From assembly GCA_977017575.1 (NCBI GenBank), contig CDRNVI010000060.1:124001-188000 (forward strand): a DNA stretch of 64,000 nucleotides. Direction: 5' to 3'. Every line of letters begins with the position of its first letter. Position 1 is the first letter of the stretch. The DNA is from Paramoeba atlantica (lineage: Eukaryota > Discosea). Position numbers and translations under genes: made by a program. Below the pieces are notes generated by a model that was not told the DNA's origin, did no database searches, and worked only from the letters and a program-made list of their open reading frames with translations. This document shows positions 38,672 to 50,000 of this stretch, piece after piece.

Positions 38672-39159
38672 AAGAAAGCAAAACTGGGACCATCTGGTGC
38701 GCCTTGGCTGCGTTCTATTAACCAGTATCACCCTCCGCGCCAGAATGCCGCAATATATGAGGCCGGAGCCATGCTGCAAACTCTTCGGGAAGCTCTTACT
38801 GGAGTTACGAAGGTTGTATCATGCTAAAAACTTCCCCCCCTTCGTCCCCCTCCTCTTTGTTGCGCCCCCCTTTCACCCCCAGCACTGCCCTCCTGGCCTC
38901 CCCCCCGAAAAGCACTCTCTGCCCCCTCTTCACCTCCCAACGACGCCTCGTCGCCGCCTTCCTCAGACAGACTGGAGACGAAGGGACAGGAAGAATTTTC
39001 TCCAGAAAGTGCTGATCTGCCTTTTGTACCTTAGCCCTCCCTTCATTACTTAAGCAAATATTTATCGTTAACGTCTCATAATTATCATCTTCGTTTACCC
39101 GCAATCTATCCTTACAGTGAAACAAATTGGTTCATCTTATCAGCTAAAGTGTTGTATAC

Positions 39160-39646
39160 TCCTCCTCTCATTAATTCCTATAAATATAAATCATAACAAA
39201 AAAGAAAATTTATATTTATATTTATAGAAATTAATGAGAATGGCTAGGCAAAAAGTCCTGATTAATGATACTGCCTGATGGAAAAACGCTATTTTTCTGC
39301 GATAAGCTATCGCGGAACGTGAGATCCAAGGCGCTTGTCGGAAGTGAGGGTCAAATCTTTCTGCGGTGTTCTCCCCTCTATCCTAGCATTTCCTGTTTTG
39401 TTTCTTCAAAAGCATAATTTTTTGAAAATCTATAATTTTTTTCTGAAAAATTAGGAATGGCATTTATAGAAATTAATGAGAAGAGGAGTACCACGTCCTC
39501 CCACCTACCCTCTCCCATTAATTTTTAGAAATATAATTACTAGCATAACTTTACTACAGTAAGTAGTACTGTAGTAGTAAAGTACTGTAGTATAATTTTT
39601 CATTTTTGTTATAATTTATATTTATAAAAATTAATGAGAGGGAGAG
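39160..39646. mobile_element. MITE with CTCATTAATT/TATAAATATAAAT ends
   Basis: The left end CTCCTCCTCTCATTAATTCC and the right end AAATTAATGAGAGGGAGAG are inverted copies that continue through TATAAATATAAATYATAAC, about 40 bp in all, with TA on both sides. Internal copies of TAGAAATTAATGAGAA near 39215 and 39475 suggest a nested or duplicated second copy. No coding capacity. Confidence 0.7.
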
Positions 39647-39649
39647 TAT

Positions 39650-40420
39650 TTTATTCCTCCGAGAACTTCGAATTAATGAGAGGGCGACCGGCCGTCGGAA
39701 ACATACCAGTACGCATTCCGAGGCCTCCCCATCGCCCATCCGCAATCCCTGATAACCAAAATATTAAAATTTCTTCCACCTCGCTAGGGAACAAGGAGTT
39801 GCCCATGAATCGCCACAAACTAACCTCACGGCTCAAACTTTTCTTTCCAAAGCATTGCCGTGCCTCGGAGCACACACTAATTTGTCGACCGAGGGTCTTC
39901 TCAAGAATTATAAACAGCGACTTGAAAACAAAGCTTACATGTACTATCGGTGTGGAGTAATGAGTTTTTCTCCGTTGCACATTTTGTTGAGCAGGAATCA
40001 TCCGACAGCACAATCGATAATTAGCGTTGATGTAGCAAACGATGCTTTTCACAGTCGGGAACCTCTTTTTCACATTTCAGAAGACGAGTGGAACTTTTAT
40101 ATTAACTTTAGAAATTTGATTAGCAACCCTCCGTGCACACCTCCGTATGGAAATGGTGGGAAGATGTCGATAAAGAAAACTTTCCATCTATGCATCAAAG
40201 CCGCTCGCCACTACTCTGGGTGCCACCAATCGTCACAGCATGTGATTCCCTACTGAAGTATAACCCGCGTCACAACCCGCCTCCCCGGATAGCGACGTAA
40301 TAGCCACTCAAATGTTTCTCCGAAGGAATCTAAAAAGTACATGAGCTCGCAGCCGCCCGGGCAACCGCCGCCCGCCTCATGCATGAGTATCGTACTGACG
40401 CTAACGATATACACCCCTGT
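39650..40420. other. Stretch with no supported gene
   Basis: Both strands are open for 130-140 codons (plus 39855-40256, minus 39651-40073) but neither product has recognisable motifs, and they overlap. I make no gene call. Confidence 0.35.
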
Positions 40421-40425
40421 ATGTA

Positions 40426-41220
40426 CACCCCTGTCCAGCTTCATTTACCCCACCTACAGGCCAATATTTTCTTCTATTTTGGAAATATTTAGCATGGGAC
40501 TGTTTTTCGACCCAATCGTCTCGAATCCGCTGTCCTTTTCATGATTGGAATAAAACAATTACTAAAATGACATGACATGACAAAAAAAAATGATTTTTCA
40601 TGGTCTACACTTTTTTTTTCTATTTTTTTTTTCATATTTTTGGGATTTTGTTTATGTTTTTAAAAGTATAAATCGTGCTTAGATAATGCAAAGATGACGC
40701 TAGATACTTTTAAATATCCATTATGATTATCATTAAATATCCAATATGATGACGTTTCCTTTCTATCACAAGTTGAAGACGTTTGCGATAGTTTTTGAAT
40801 GAATTTCTTAATTCGTCAACATGTTCTACTGCTAAAAGGTCGGATGTTTGAAACATAGCGTCTTATATTTCGTGTCTACTCATTCTAGCTAAAGCACGCA
40901 AGGATTATAGTTCCTAGTACCGTGCTATGATCAGGGTTCGACTTTCTGGTGGATTACGCTGATTTGGGAGAAGAGGAAGTCAGTTATCTCTTGGCCATTA
41001 AGGAAAGAACTGAAAATATTGAATTGTTTTAGGGTGGGCAAAACAAAATCAGGTTTTTCGACAAAAATTTTAAGGTCTCGGAGGAAAAAAAGGTCGCTCG
41101 AGTGAAAAGGACAGCGGATTCGAGACGATTGGGTCGAAAAACAGTCCCATACCAAATATTTCTAAAATCCAACAAGATACAAGACCTGTAGGGGGGGGTA
41201 AATGAAGCTGGACAAGGGTG
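40426..41220. mobile_element. MITE-like element with TIRs of about 115 bp
   Basis: CACCCCTGTCCAGCTTCATT at the left is mirrored by AATGAAGCTGGACAAGGGTG at the right, with TA at 40424-40425 and 41221-41222. The inverted match extends inward about 115 bp through GACTGTTTTTCGACCCAATC and TCCGCTGTCC. The interior is AT-rich and non-coding. The long TIRs and TA target fit a non-autonomous Tc1/mariner-type element. Confidence 0.82.
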
Positions 41221-41450
41221 TAGCACTACAACAATAGGACTCGGCAACCAACCTCCACAAGGAGTGGGCGGCGGAACTCCAGAACATTATACTGGGGCCC
41301 TCTACCCCCTCGGGCCTTCTGATCCCCCAGGCCTTGAGGTCGACGAAACTTTTCCCCGGGGCTCCGAAAACCCGGCGGATGCTAACACAGGGGGGCAGAG
41401 GGAGGTCGCCGAGATACTCCCCCCCAGGATGACCGGGAGGATGGTATGAT

Positions 41451-41870
41451 GTGCATATGGGTCCTCGAGGAGTGGGACGTATCCAGGTCCCGGTCCCCTC
41501 GGACTGCCCCCTCGAAGGTTTGTTCCAGGCTGTAGCGATGACTCTAGGCATCCCTACGGATCTCATCTGTCTCTCGCATGGTCCCGGAGTGCCCTACCTC
41601 GAGACGGACAATGATATGGTAGTGGCGGAGAGCATATGGATGTCCCTCATGGTCCTTAATCAGGCGTCTCCTTTCGAGCCCCACATTCGCGTATTCGACG
41701 GCACTGGGCAGGGGTCTTTCACACCCCGACGCACATATCGGGCGACAAAATACCTTTCTTCTTGTGTCAAGCGCTGGGCATCACGCATGATTTTGCAAGT
41801 ACGTGAACCCCTTTCGCAGCTGATGATGGGTCCGTCTGGTGTTGCTTCCTCCCCACTGAGGGGCTCATTG
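41451..41870 (+). pseudogene. YLDD-LINE copy D, N-terminal ORF part
   Basis: This frame joins the GRIQVPVPS...MTLGIPTD segment to HIRVFDGTGQGSFTP, two blocks that are separated by an insertion in copy C. It therefore shows their native order. No known domain is recognised; the first block has the beta-rich look of a small globular domain. The frame later runs into the non-autonomous element. Confidence 0.6.
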
Positions 41871-42030
41871 ATACAGTTTCTCAAAGACACAGTTCCTGTA
41901 CCTTGTTGTACTTTTTCTCCTAGTTCATCTTTTCTCTCTCGGAAACGGACATATTGTCACTATGTTCATGCCCGTTTCCGGATGGCGCTAGGAGAGGAAC
42001 TGTCCCTCTTGTCACAAATTAGGGGTGCGC
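41870..42030 (+). mobile_element. Non-autonomous element, copy ii (5' part)
   Basis: AAAGACACAGTTCCTGTACC and TTGTTG match the 5' end shared by RLE-LINEs and copy i. The hairpin at 41940-41980 and GGAACTGTCCCTCTT follow. The 3' half is missing; YLDD-LINE-like and SINE sequence follows. Confidence 0.6.
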
Positions 42031-42054
42031 CTCCAAAGGCGGAGGTGGCGGAGA

Positions 42055-42427
42055 AGGCGGAGTGGCAAGAATTCAAAGCTTGATGCACATGGTGCTCAGA
42101 CGGCGAGTTCAAACCCGCTCATCGCAATATTCCCGGCAATATTCACTCTAAGAGGCTGGGCTGATAACCGACTAGGCCCAGTACTCGGAGGACCGTCCCG
42201 GACCCTCCCCTCAGGGAACCAGCTCCCTTACCCGGCTTACACCTCTTGGGAGTAAGCCGTGTTGACGTACAGTTCGTCGACGCAGCGTGCTGGTAACAGC
42301 ACGTTGGTGCCGCCTTGGACAAGCGGAATCTGGTAGAGGACGTCGGCCTCGGAACTTCCAAATCTGTCTGTGAAGAGTCTGGCTTGCCAGTGACCATCCG
42401 GAGCAATCCGGAATGATTTGGATTTTT
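42055..42427 (+). mobile_element. tRNA-derived SINE, longest copy
   Basis: A-box-like TGGCAAGAATT (about 42063), B-box-like GAGTTCAAACCC (about 42107), then body blocks CACTCTAAGAGGCTGGGC, CAGGGAACCAGCTCCCTTAC and CGTCGACGCAGCGTGCTG. The 3' end is TCGGAACTTCCAAATCTGTC...GATTTGGATTTTTTTT. The oligo-T end could double as a polymerase III stop. Copies or parts are at 9945, 28420 and 44932. Confidence 0.65.
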
Positions 42428-42439
42428 TTTGGTGTGCCT

Positions 42440-43600
42440 CCCTTTCTTCATCTCCCACCACCCTGCTCGGAACACGGTTCCGAGTCCCCATGCGCTGCAG
42501 GACCCTTCTACGGGACCACGCGGCGTGCCTTCCCCATCGCGCGGCACCGGTACTTCTGCGCGCAGGAGGCTTCCAAACGCTGGAAGTCTCCCACACAGCG
42601 AGCAAACACGTTGTATGCGTGTTCTAGCGGATATTCCATGCACCTCTCTTGCTCACCAGCCGTGGCGGATTCTGTGGGACCCCGATGCCCATGATGCATC
42701 ATGAATCATGACTCCATTTACCAGCATGCATCCATGGCCCTGGCCATGCTGTATCATGAACTATGTAAGTCATTTGTAGCATGTACGATGGGAATATAAT
42801 CCGCGTCCGACAAATCCGTATATCCTTCCTGGCGCACTGCGCTACACTGTTAAACCTTGGCGGGACACAGACCAATCGGCTCAAGTTCTACATAAAGTCA
42901 CTTGCGGCGGCCGGAGCGGCAGTACCGATGCGTCAGATGTTGCCTTTAACCCCAGGAACTCTGAACAAGTTGTGGAAGAGCTTGCCCCGCAGCGAAGGTC
43001 TTACCGTGGTGCTCTGCTGGAAGGCAGCAAGTCGTTGGACGGAAACAGTAGCCCTCACGCGAGACAGATTCTGCAAAGTGAGGCCGGAAAGGATCGTCAT
43101 ATGGTAGGGACGGAACACCAAGACCTCGCGCCACAATCCGTACCTTGTTGTGCGTCCCAACGATAAATTCTACCACCATGTAAGTGATCAGTTGGCGGAA
43201 AGACAAAAGCATTTAACTTGAGCATACACCACGATCGCAGCGTTCCTTTACTCCGCAAGTTACACCAGCTCGCGCGCCTGAGCCATATCGACGACCAGGA
43301 ATGTGTTTTGGGTGCCGTTCGCCCGATCATTTGTAGAGGAATTGTCAAAAGCGAGATTTTCGTTCGCTGGTGGCTGGCCCTGCCGGTAGCAGCAAGAGCT
43401 TATGGCAAAGCCCCACCCAAACGGCCAATGAATCACACGAAGACCAACAAATGTGGCTTTTGGAACCAATACGACATACGTCAAATCTCGCAAAGCACAA
43501 CTACTCAGGGCTCTGAAAATATATTATATATACATATTATATGTACAGTGAACATTAACTGTATACATACAATACAGTGACAGTAACTTAATCGCAGGGA
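42440..43600. other. Unassigned 1.1-kb stretch within YLDD-LINE copy D
   Basis: GC-rich frames on both strands overlap and none shows a recognisable motif. The segment lies between N-terminal and reverse-transcriptase parts of copy D, so it may be decayed linker sequence or another insertion. TATA/ATGTACA microsatellite occurs at about 43515-43560. Confidence 0.4.
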
Positions 43601-44183
43601 ACTACCTATCAGCCGCCCACACGGTATTCGGGCGCGGGCCCTCAAACGCTTGGCCTTCCGACAGAAAAGGAAGTCTCAGAAATGCTCTCGAGGCCAGTCC
43701 TCCCCTCCCCGGACGACGTGGTGAGGAAGGCCAAACGTATAGCCCTGCTCAGAGCGCCGGGCCCCACGGGCTGGACAAAGGAGCTAGCTGCTTGTATCCT
43801 GGGAGAGGAGGACCCCAGAGAGTGCATCACGTGGGTGGTCAAAGGTATTTTCACAAGCACTCTCCCTACGTGCCTGAGGGACATCCTGGCGGCTTCGAAG
43901 CTCAAACTCTTCGCGAAGCCGGGCGCCCCGAGCGGTCACTCCTCATCTATGCGTGCCCAATCGCCATGGGCGAGTTTTTTACGAAATTGACAAGATGGCT
44001 AGATCTAGAGCGTATTAGCGAAGCCCTGCCTTCCTTTTTCAATGGCTTGCAATTTGGAGCTAAACATTCTCTCGGTTGCGAATTCGTGATTTCCAACGCC
44101 AGAAACACCTTTAATAACTCGGAAGCCGGAGTCATAGGTGCAGCTGACCTAGAGAGCGCGTTCAACAGCATCAGTGCTGCTGT

Positions 44184-44522
44184 GTGATGATCACACGATC
44201 CTCGTTTTTAGTGCCGGTATGTTGGAGCAACATGTTTGCCGACATTGCAGGGGTCGTATCCTTCTCCTACGGACCCCCCAGTAAAACCCACCTGGGCAAT
44301 AACGTGGCTAATAAAAGCACCACGGGGGTAAGACAAGGGGACCACCACTCACCCATTCTTTTCTCCATTGGCATTCAGAAGTGTTTAGACGAGGTGGCGG
44401 CAGAATTCAAGCCAGATGTGCCCCCCTGGGCTTATCTGGACGACGTTATCTTGGCGCTCCCCCTCCCTTTGCGAGAAAACCCTGACTGGGCTAGAAAAGT
44501 AAACAAAAAGGATAGGGCTTAA
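44184..44522 (+). pseudogene. YLDD-LINE copy D, reverse-transcriptase palm
   Basis: The 112-codon frame has FSYGPPSKTHLGN, motif B TTGVRQGDHHSPILFS and WAYLDDVILALPL. The YLDD box (about 44430) keeps both catalytic Asp residues, unlike copy B. Motif A lies upstream in another frame (about 44140). The enzyme is fragmented across three frames. Confidence 0.75.
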
Positions 44523-44931
44523 ACTTAACAGCGCCAAATGCGTTGTAGCGACAAGGGAGCCGGAGGGCTTTGAGCCCTTCCGCGGTACCCGTATCCGCTC
44601 CCCTCATGGCCTGACTATACACTCTCCTCATGGCTTGAAACTGTTAGGGGCGTACGCAACCGATGTAGCCGACGTTTTACGGACATGTTTACGGAAATGG
44701 GCTTGGGACTACATCCGGGACGTGGAGTGGGAGACCGCGGCAAGGCTGCGCTACTTCATGGCGCCGGTGTCTTCCCCCACAGCCCAGTGCGCGTGTGGGA
44801 TCTCTTTCCCTGTAATAAAGAGTTGGCAGTCCACGCTCTGGACTGCAAACGGGGTAAAGGCCGTACACAGGCATCCCGACATAAATTGGTCAAGGATGCC
44901 TTCCGCAACCTCCTAACCCTGGACGGGTAAA

Positions 44932-45151
44932 AATAAAAAATCCAAATCATTCCGGATTGCTCCGGATGGTCACTGGCAATCCAGACCCTTCACAGACAGA
45001 TTTGGAAGTTCCGAGGTCGACGTCCTCTACCAGTTTCCGCTTGTCCAAGGCGGCACCAACGTGCTGTTGCCAACACGCTGCGTCGACGAACTGTACGTCA
45101 ACACGGCTTACCCAAGAGGTGTAAGCCGGGTAAGGGAGCTGGTTCCCTGAG
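44932..45151 (-). mobile_element. 5'-truncated SINE with 11-bp target duplication
   Basis: This inverted copy of the 42055 SINE is flanked by exact GGACGGGTAAA repeats (44921-44931 and 45152-45162). The A/T-rich 3' end is AAAAATCCAAATCATTCC on the plus strand. It sits in the C-terminal coding part of YLDD-LINE copy D, so it is younger than that LINE copy. Target duplication and 5' truncation indicate target-primed reverse transcription. Confidence 0.85.
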
Positions 45152-45399
45152 GGACGGGTAAACCTGGCTTTTACGACTTTCGGGGCATGGGTTGAGGTCT
45201 TCTTGCCTTCCGCGAGGCGTAGAGAGAACCCACACATTAAAGTTCCTACGGAAGGTCGCGGGTACTCAAAAGGAGGATCCCGCGGGTTGTTTCAGACATT
45301 TGCTGATGGCCATGGGGGCGACCACCCAAAAAGGTAATGCGCAGATGGTGCAGGCCGCTATTCAAGGGTGGTAGCCTAGCGCGGTTAGATAATCTGCGT

Positions 45400-45984
45400 C
45401 GGGAGATGAATAAAAAAACGGACTGCAACCGGACTCCGGCTCACAACGCATCGGATCCCCGAAGAAGAAACGCCGAAGACAAATGCTACGGAGCAATTAG
45501 AAGCGGTAGACGGCTCCATGGAACCGGAACTGGTGATTTCCAAGCAGGAGTAACTGAGTCAGGCAATTGCCGAAGAGGAATTGCTAACAGAATATGCCCA
45601 CGACTGCAAAGTTGCGAAATACTCCAGAATCTGGAGTGCAGATTATATCACACACGGAAACTGCAACACCTATGCACGTTTGTCTTGATTTCCGAGGTGG
45701 GTGCTAGGGGGAAACTCGCTAGCTCCATTCGACCGCTCAAATCTCTTTTTATGGGAGACAACCATCTTGTTTTTGGGTGTTGGAAGGAAATGATGAGAAG
45801 TGCCCAGCGTGGCAGCTTCATCATATTCAAAAAACGCGACTTAAAGACTTGGAACAGTGAACCACGGTTCGCTGAGGTCGCCTAAAGTTAAATTGATAAC
45901 ACGCTTTCTGTGCGCGTGTTCTGGACATTTGTTTTCCTGGATCTATTTATAAACGATCTCTTCACTTTAAGTGTATGACAAATA
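45400..45984 (+). mobile_element. RLE-LINE copy 3: 3' fragment
   Basis: The frame ending at 45885 reads ISEVGARGKLASSIRPLKSL then FMGDNHLVFGCW, matching the end of RLE-LINE copies 1 and 2 (FEVGARG..., FLGD/FMGN). AHDCKVAKYSRIW, in another frame upstream, matches the K-x-x-KY step of the endonuclease domain. The 3' end has the hairpin CACTTTAAGTG followed by TATGACAAAT (45963-45982), the same layout as in the other copies. It is 5' truncated near 45400 and frame-broken. Confidence 0.7.
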
Positions 45985-46169
45985 GATAGATAAACACACG
46001 CCCTGATCTTTAAATGCATACCTTAAGTGCGTATCTTTAAAAGATTGCAAATATAAGTCAAGGAGGACCAGCTTATCGAGTATCTATCGTACAAGACCTA
46101 TCTCCATACATGTACCTACATGTTTCGTATCATACATAATCACCAATCATGCTTCTTGCTCGTACTTAC

Positions 46170-46420
46170 ATACGAGTGATATCTGCGTACAACTATGTCG
46201 AGAATTCCAATTCAATTTATTCCATTCTGCGACATCAAAGTCGCCGACAAGCTCCTTGTTATTCGTAAAAAATATTTCCTTCATTGTCTCCGGAAGCTTG
46301 CCAAACAAAAGTCGGGTAAGTTTATTCGAACTGACATCAACAATTGATAACCAGGACTACTTGGAAAGCTTGGCTTCGCACTTAAGGCCTACTATCGGCA
46401 CCTCTGCAAGCAACGTAAAA
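46170..46420 (-). pseudogene. LRR gene relic
   Basis: Minus-strand sequence reads WLSIVDVSSNKLTRLLFGKL then PETMKEIFFTNNKELVGDFD, two decayed LRR units of the family. A stop codon interrupts the frame just upstream. The N-terminal cap is not found. Confidence 0.45.
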
Positions 46421-46424
46421 GTAA

Positions 46425-47004
46425 ACTATGAGAAAGTTCAGCAGCAAGACCCGCTAATGAATGAAAGGTTAAGCGCATCATTTTCTTTATCATGGATTTT
46501 ATTTATATTGTAAGATAACTGAACGGAAAGGAGATAAATAAAGGAAGATAATGGGGGACAGATAACGGGGATCATGAACGCTATAAAACATGATCATAGG
46601 GAACAAGAAAATTCAAAAGTCACACGAAAAAACCGAAAATAATTTATTTTTAACAATAAACGAGCCCCCCCTTTAGGTGGAATAAAGACCTCTCACGCGG
46701 GGCTTCAAAACACTGCTTTTACCAAAGAGGCCCTGAACCTCCTTAACAGGCACCCATTCCTACCTAACACATTGATCCTTTTCAACATCTGATTTTAGGA
46801 ACGCAACGTGGAAAAGATTTATTGCTAGGAAAATGGGAAAAAGAATCATTAGGGATTGTTATACATTAGGGATTGTTGTATCTTGAATGTTCAGTTGAAA
46901 TATATGACATTAGAGACCGCAACGTGCAACTTTGTTTACTGCGGAATAAACCTAGTCCAGAAACAGGGAGAAATCTCGTGGCTTGCAGATCCAGAGGTTA
47001 CGCG
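46425..47004. other. Intergenic stretch with a MITE-like end
   Basis: CGAGCCCCCCCTTTAGGTGG near 46664 resembles the C-run element ends elsewhere. No gene recognised. Confidence 0.4.
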
Positions 47005-47006
47005 TA

Positions 47007-48551
47007 CTGTGACCTCCCCCCTCCTTAATATTGACAGGGGGTATCCCCCCCTTTATTATGGACAAATCCGACCGGGCGCCGCGGAGCGGCATTTTTTTTT
47101 GTCGCATCCATTTTTCTGTTTTTTTGGGTATCTGTAGCTATGTAATTTTCTCAGCTTTCACATAGTTTGTCATGTATAATTCAGACATTTTTCAACCTAA
47201 TGAAAACCGTGGAAGGACCCTTAACCCCTTAGATTAAGGCAACACCCCCAAAGCCACAGGTAGGTGATCCAACAATATTGATTACCAATGAGCGCAATGC
47301 CCACGCTTCTTTAGATATCCACGTAAAGGAGAAAAGGGGACGAATTGAGCTTAATATACGAGAAGCGCGAAAAAAAATGCTTTTTTTGGATTTTCTCTCG
47401 GTAAAAAGAATCCGAGAAAAATACGGAATTTCGCGAAGCGGAATATATGAAATCCGTAGCCACGGTATCAGCTACTTTCAGAAACTCATTGATCGTTCCA
47501 TACGATCAATCGTACCACAGGAATCGTGCTTTTAACGTTCGAGGAGGCGACTACAATGATCCCGCAGCAGTCTGCTACAATAAGTCTGAGGCAATGGAAC
47601 GGGTACACCGCTCCTGCGTTCAAGCCTCCTCGTTATGGTGTCCCCTCACCAGAAATATCGTCATCGACATGATCCGACAAAATACGGGATTGACTTTAAT
47701 TAGTGTTTTGGAAGACACTTATGCGAAGTTCAGACAGTACTATGGAGCTAATGCGGGCTCCACTTGGTAAGCAATCTGTGTAACTTGCTTTTTTTGGTTC
47801 CCGTGGAGAACAAGCTCACACGCAAAAATATCTCAAAAACATGGCGACCATGCGTTCCCGGTACTCTGTCTCATCGTCCTGCCCTCACTGAAGAGCTTCA
47901 CGATGAGCAAATAATTGACAGTCAAGATTGTTTAGGGCAACTAATGCTTCATCCAGACAATGACCGCGGGGACATGGACGCAGAGGGGTGGGATCAGTCA
48001 GTAGCGTACGCTGATACTTTCGAATTGTAAAAGGACTGTTGTTTTATCTTGTTATGATAAGTTTACGTGGATTTTTTCCCGTGAGCTCTTAACGTTGGTC
48101 TTGTTTTTTCCCTTCGTGAACGTAATTTCTTTCTTTCCATCTTTAGTTCATTTGTGTGAAACTTTGTATGAGTAAGAAGTTTGGGCTCGATTTTTACGTT
48201 AGAACATCTACAATTTAACTGAATGGAACCTTTATAGCTACACGGAATATAGAGCTGAATGTTAATTTTCTATTCCTAATTATAGTGTACATCAATAATG
48301 CATATCCTCCATGTGCCCTTCAGCCTTATGAAGAAGTGCCCCTTCACCCTTCATCGACGCCCTCCTCTCCCGCCCTCTTTTTCTGCTCTCCCCGCCCTCG
48401 CTCCTGGACATGAATTTTACAATTTAGATTTTTTGCCGTATTATGAGTAAACGAAGCGGCGCCAAATTTTGTTTTACACCCCTTTCATCACTCCCCCCTT
48501 TATTATGGACAAAAGCCGAAAAAGTCTCCATAATAAAGGGGGGGGGCACAG
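47007..48551 (+). mobile_element. pogo/Tc1-like DNA transposon, degraded
   Basis: The left end is CTGTGACCTCCCCCC and the right end GGGGGGGGGCACAG, each beside TA (47005-47006, 48552-48553). Subterminal CCCCCTTTATTATGGACAAA occurs near both ends, at about 47048 and 48485, the latter with an inverted partner forming a hairpin. GGCGCCGCGGAGCGG-type GC clusters flank the interior. Inside lie helix-turn-helix frames (47278-47770) and a downstream frame (47764-48030), now disjoint. Family placement is from ends and helix-turn-helix type. Confidence 0.7.
47278..48030 (+). pseudogene. pogo-like transposase remnants
   Basis: The first frame contains FLSVKRIREKYGISRSGIYE, a helix-turn-helix. The second, after a frame change near 47460, contains WCPLTRNIVIDMIRQNTGL, resembling the CENP-B-type second DNA-binding helix region. 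The third has an acidic end. Catalytic blocks were not found, so most of the DDE domain is lost. Assignment to pogo/Tigger is tentative. Confidence 0.45.
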
Positions 48552-48699
48552 TAAGTGATTAAACATCTCCAAAATGAGCCTACCGCGAACAACACGAAAC
48601 CTTTTCAGACTATGTGGCTACATTAGACATCTATGCACAATTTTAGGTATAGCACCTCGCGAAACGGGAGCCATCACTCGAATAAGTCAGGATAGGGGT

Positions 48700-49998
48700 A
48701 ATAGTATGTATGTGGAGATTGACAATTATAAGTGCTTTTGGTATCATTTAAAAAACGTGTAATCGACGTATAAAGGGGGGTCGTATAGTATAACGGGGAC
48801 ATCACAGTAATAATTGAGTACACTTTTTCGTTTGTGTGGAAGGCAACTTAGCTTAATATTATTATTTGAAAATTACTTTTGTACCTTGCGTAATGAGGTC
48901 GTCCAATAACTTAGGAAGTATGGAACGGTCAATTTCACCTTCAAGTTCATTATTATCCACGAATAACAGTCGTGTCATTTGTGGTGGGAGCTTATCGAAA
49001 AATACTTTTCCGCTGAAAAGGTTATTCTCGCACTCCAGCACCTCCAACGAAGCGGGTTGATGCCGCAAATCTAGCGTTCCGAAAAATTGATTGTTTGAGT
49101 TGTTCGTTCATGCACTTATAGTGCAGAGATTATGCTCACAAAGTCCGTGCCCGCATACGACGGGTGGATCAAGTGAGGGTTCGCCCTCGCCGGAGGTGTG
49201 CGGGTGCAGAGAGCTGGGGTCCCAGGTGCAGAGAGCTCGGTTGTCATGTGCAGGTGCAGAGAGCCGGATGCGTAATCCCCATATTACAGTTTCGGGGGCA
49301 ATCCGGGTGCAGAGAGCTGCGACAGAGCCGAGGTGCGGAGAGCTTGGCGACCCCCAGGTGCGGAGAGCCGGGAGTCTCGTCGGCGGAGGACACGCCTAGT
49401 GGTCCTCAAGGGAGGCCACCGTGACGCATGGCCTCTTCGGAAAGGTAACTGCGAGAGAAGGGAAAGCCGAGAGAGGGAAGCACACTCACTCCAGGGGAGT
49501 GAGTCGGGAAGGGATGAAGGGGTGGAAGCGCGTCCCATATTAGCCAAGTGACAGAGGGCAAGTTACTTAGATTAACATTACCTGTAAATGCGTTATCCGA
49601 AAGGTCTAATGATACGAAGTTCGCTGGGAATTGACTCAAATCTACCTCTCCCGACAAATCATTCTCCTGGACCCACAGCTCTTGCATATTTTGCGGTAAG
49701 TTAGATAAGTCCACGCCACCTGTAAACGCATTTGCCCCTAATTGGAAAATGCAAAGCGCGGACGGAAGGCTATCCAATTTCACCTCTCCACTAAGCCTAT
49801 TTTCAAACAAATAGCAGTTCTCGAGCGTTCGTGGGAGATAATCGCAGGCTGGGGAACCCGTCATGGGAATCCCCAGCATGCCCTGTCCCACCATTCTCCC
49901 ATAGGGGGACCAATCCATTAGCGTCACACGCTCGCCGTGCTCACAGGCAATACCCTCCCACTCACACGCGGGGGTGTCCGTGTTCCAGCTCGACGGTT
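48700..49998 (-). pseudogene. LRR pseudogene 12 (duplicate of the 62925 gene, interrupted)
   Basis: About 48700-48870 and the coding sequence from 48862 upward match 62765-63625 nearly base for base. Homology ends abruptly at about 50000 (inside KPSSWNTDTP), so the N-terminal signature and the start codon are missing; the upstream 20 codons are unrelated. The coding sequence is also cut by a 439-bp element (49099-49537) between LPSVTWLI and SNNQFFG. The remaining repeats are otherwise well preserved, so the loss is recent. Confidence 0.85.
49099..49537 (-). mobile_element. Non-autonomous element, copy iii, inside LRR pseudogene 12
   Basis: On the minus strand it starts (5' truncated) with TGGGACGCGCTTCCACCCC, runs through the blocks found at 4846-5320, and ends with CTCTGCACTATAAGTGCATG and AACGAACAAC. 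The uninterrupted gene at 63155-63170 gives the empty site: CTAATATTATCAAACAATC. Here CTAATA precedes and TCAAACAATC follows the insert, a loss of about three bases with no duplication. The orientation is the same as the gene. Confidence 0.85.
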
Positions 49999-50000
49999 TG

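Larger units (their letters stand above)
41240..45395 (+). mobile_element. YLDD-LINE copy D with nested insertions
   Basis: In order: an N-terminal segment at 41451-41800 (GRIQVPVPS, MTLGIPTD, HIRVFDGTGQGSF) that matches copy C; a piece of the non-autonomous element (about 41870-42030); a SINE (42055-42427); about 1.1 kb I cannot assign; then reverse transcriptase from about 43640 (APGPTGWTKE), PIAMGE, motif A AADLESAFNSIS (about 44140), motif B TTGVRQGDHHSPILFS (about 44325), motif C WAYLDDV (about 44430). A zinc-finger-like part with CACG and ASRHKLVKDAFRNLL follows (about 44785-44915), then a SINE, then the protein end HLLMAMGATTQKGNAQMVQA. Several frame changes separate these parts. Catalytic YLDD is intact here. 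Confidence 0.75.

Noticed and set aside
39651-40256. Overlapping ORFs of 130-140 codons on both strands
   Set aside because: Neither has a motif, and base composition and length are within what AT-rich non-coding DNA gives by chance.
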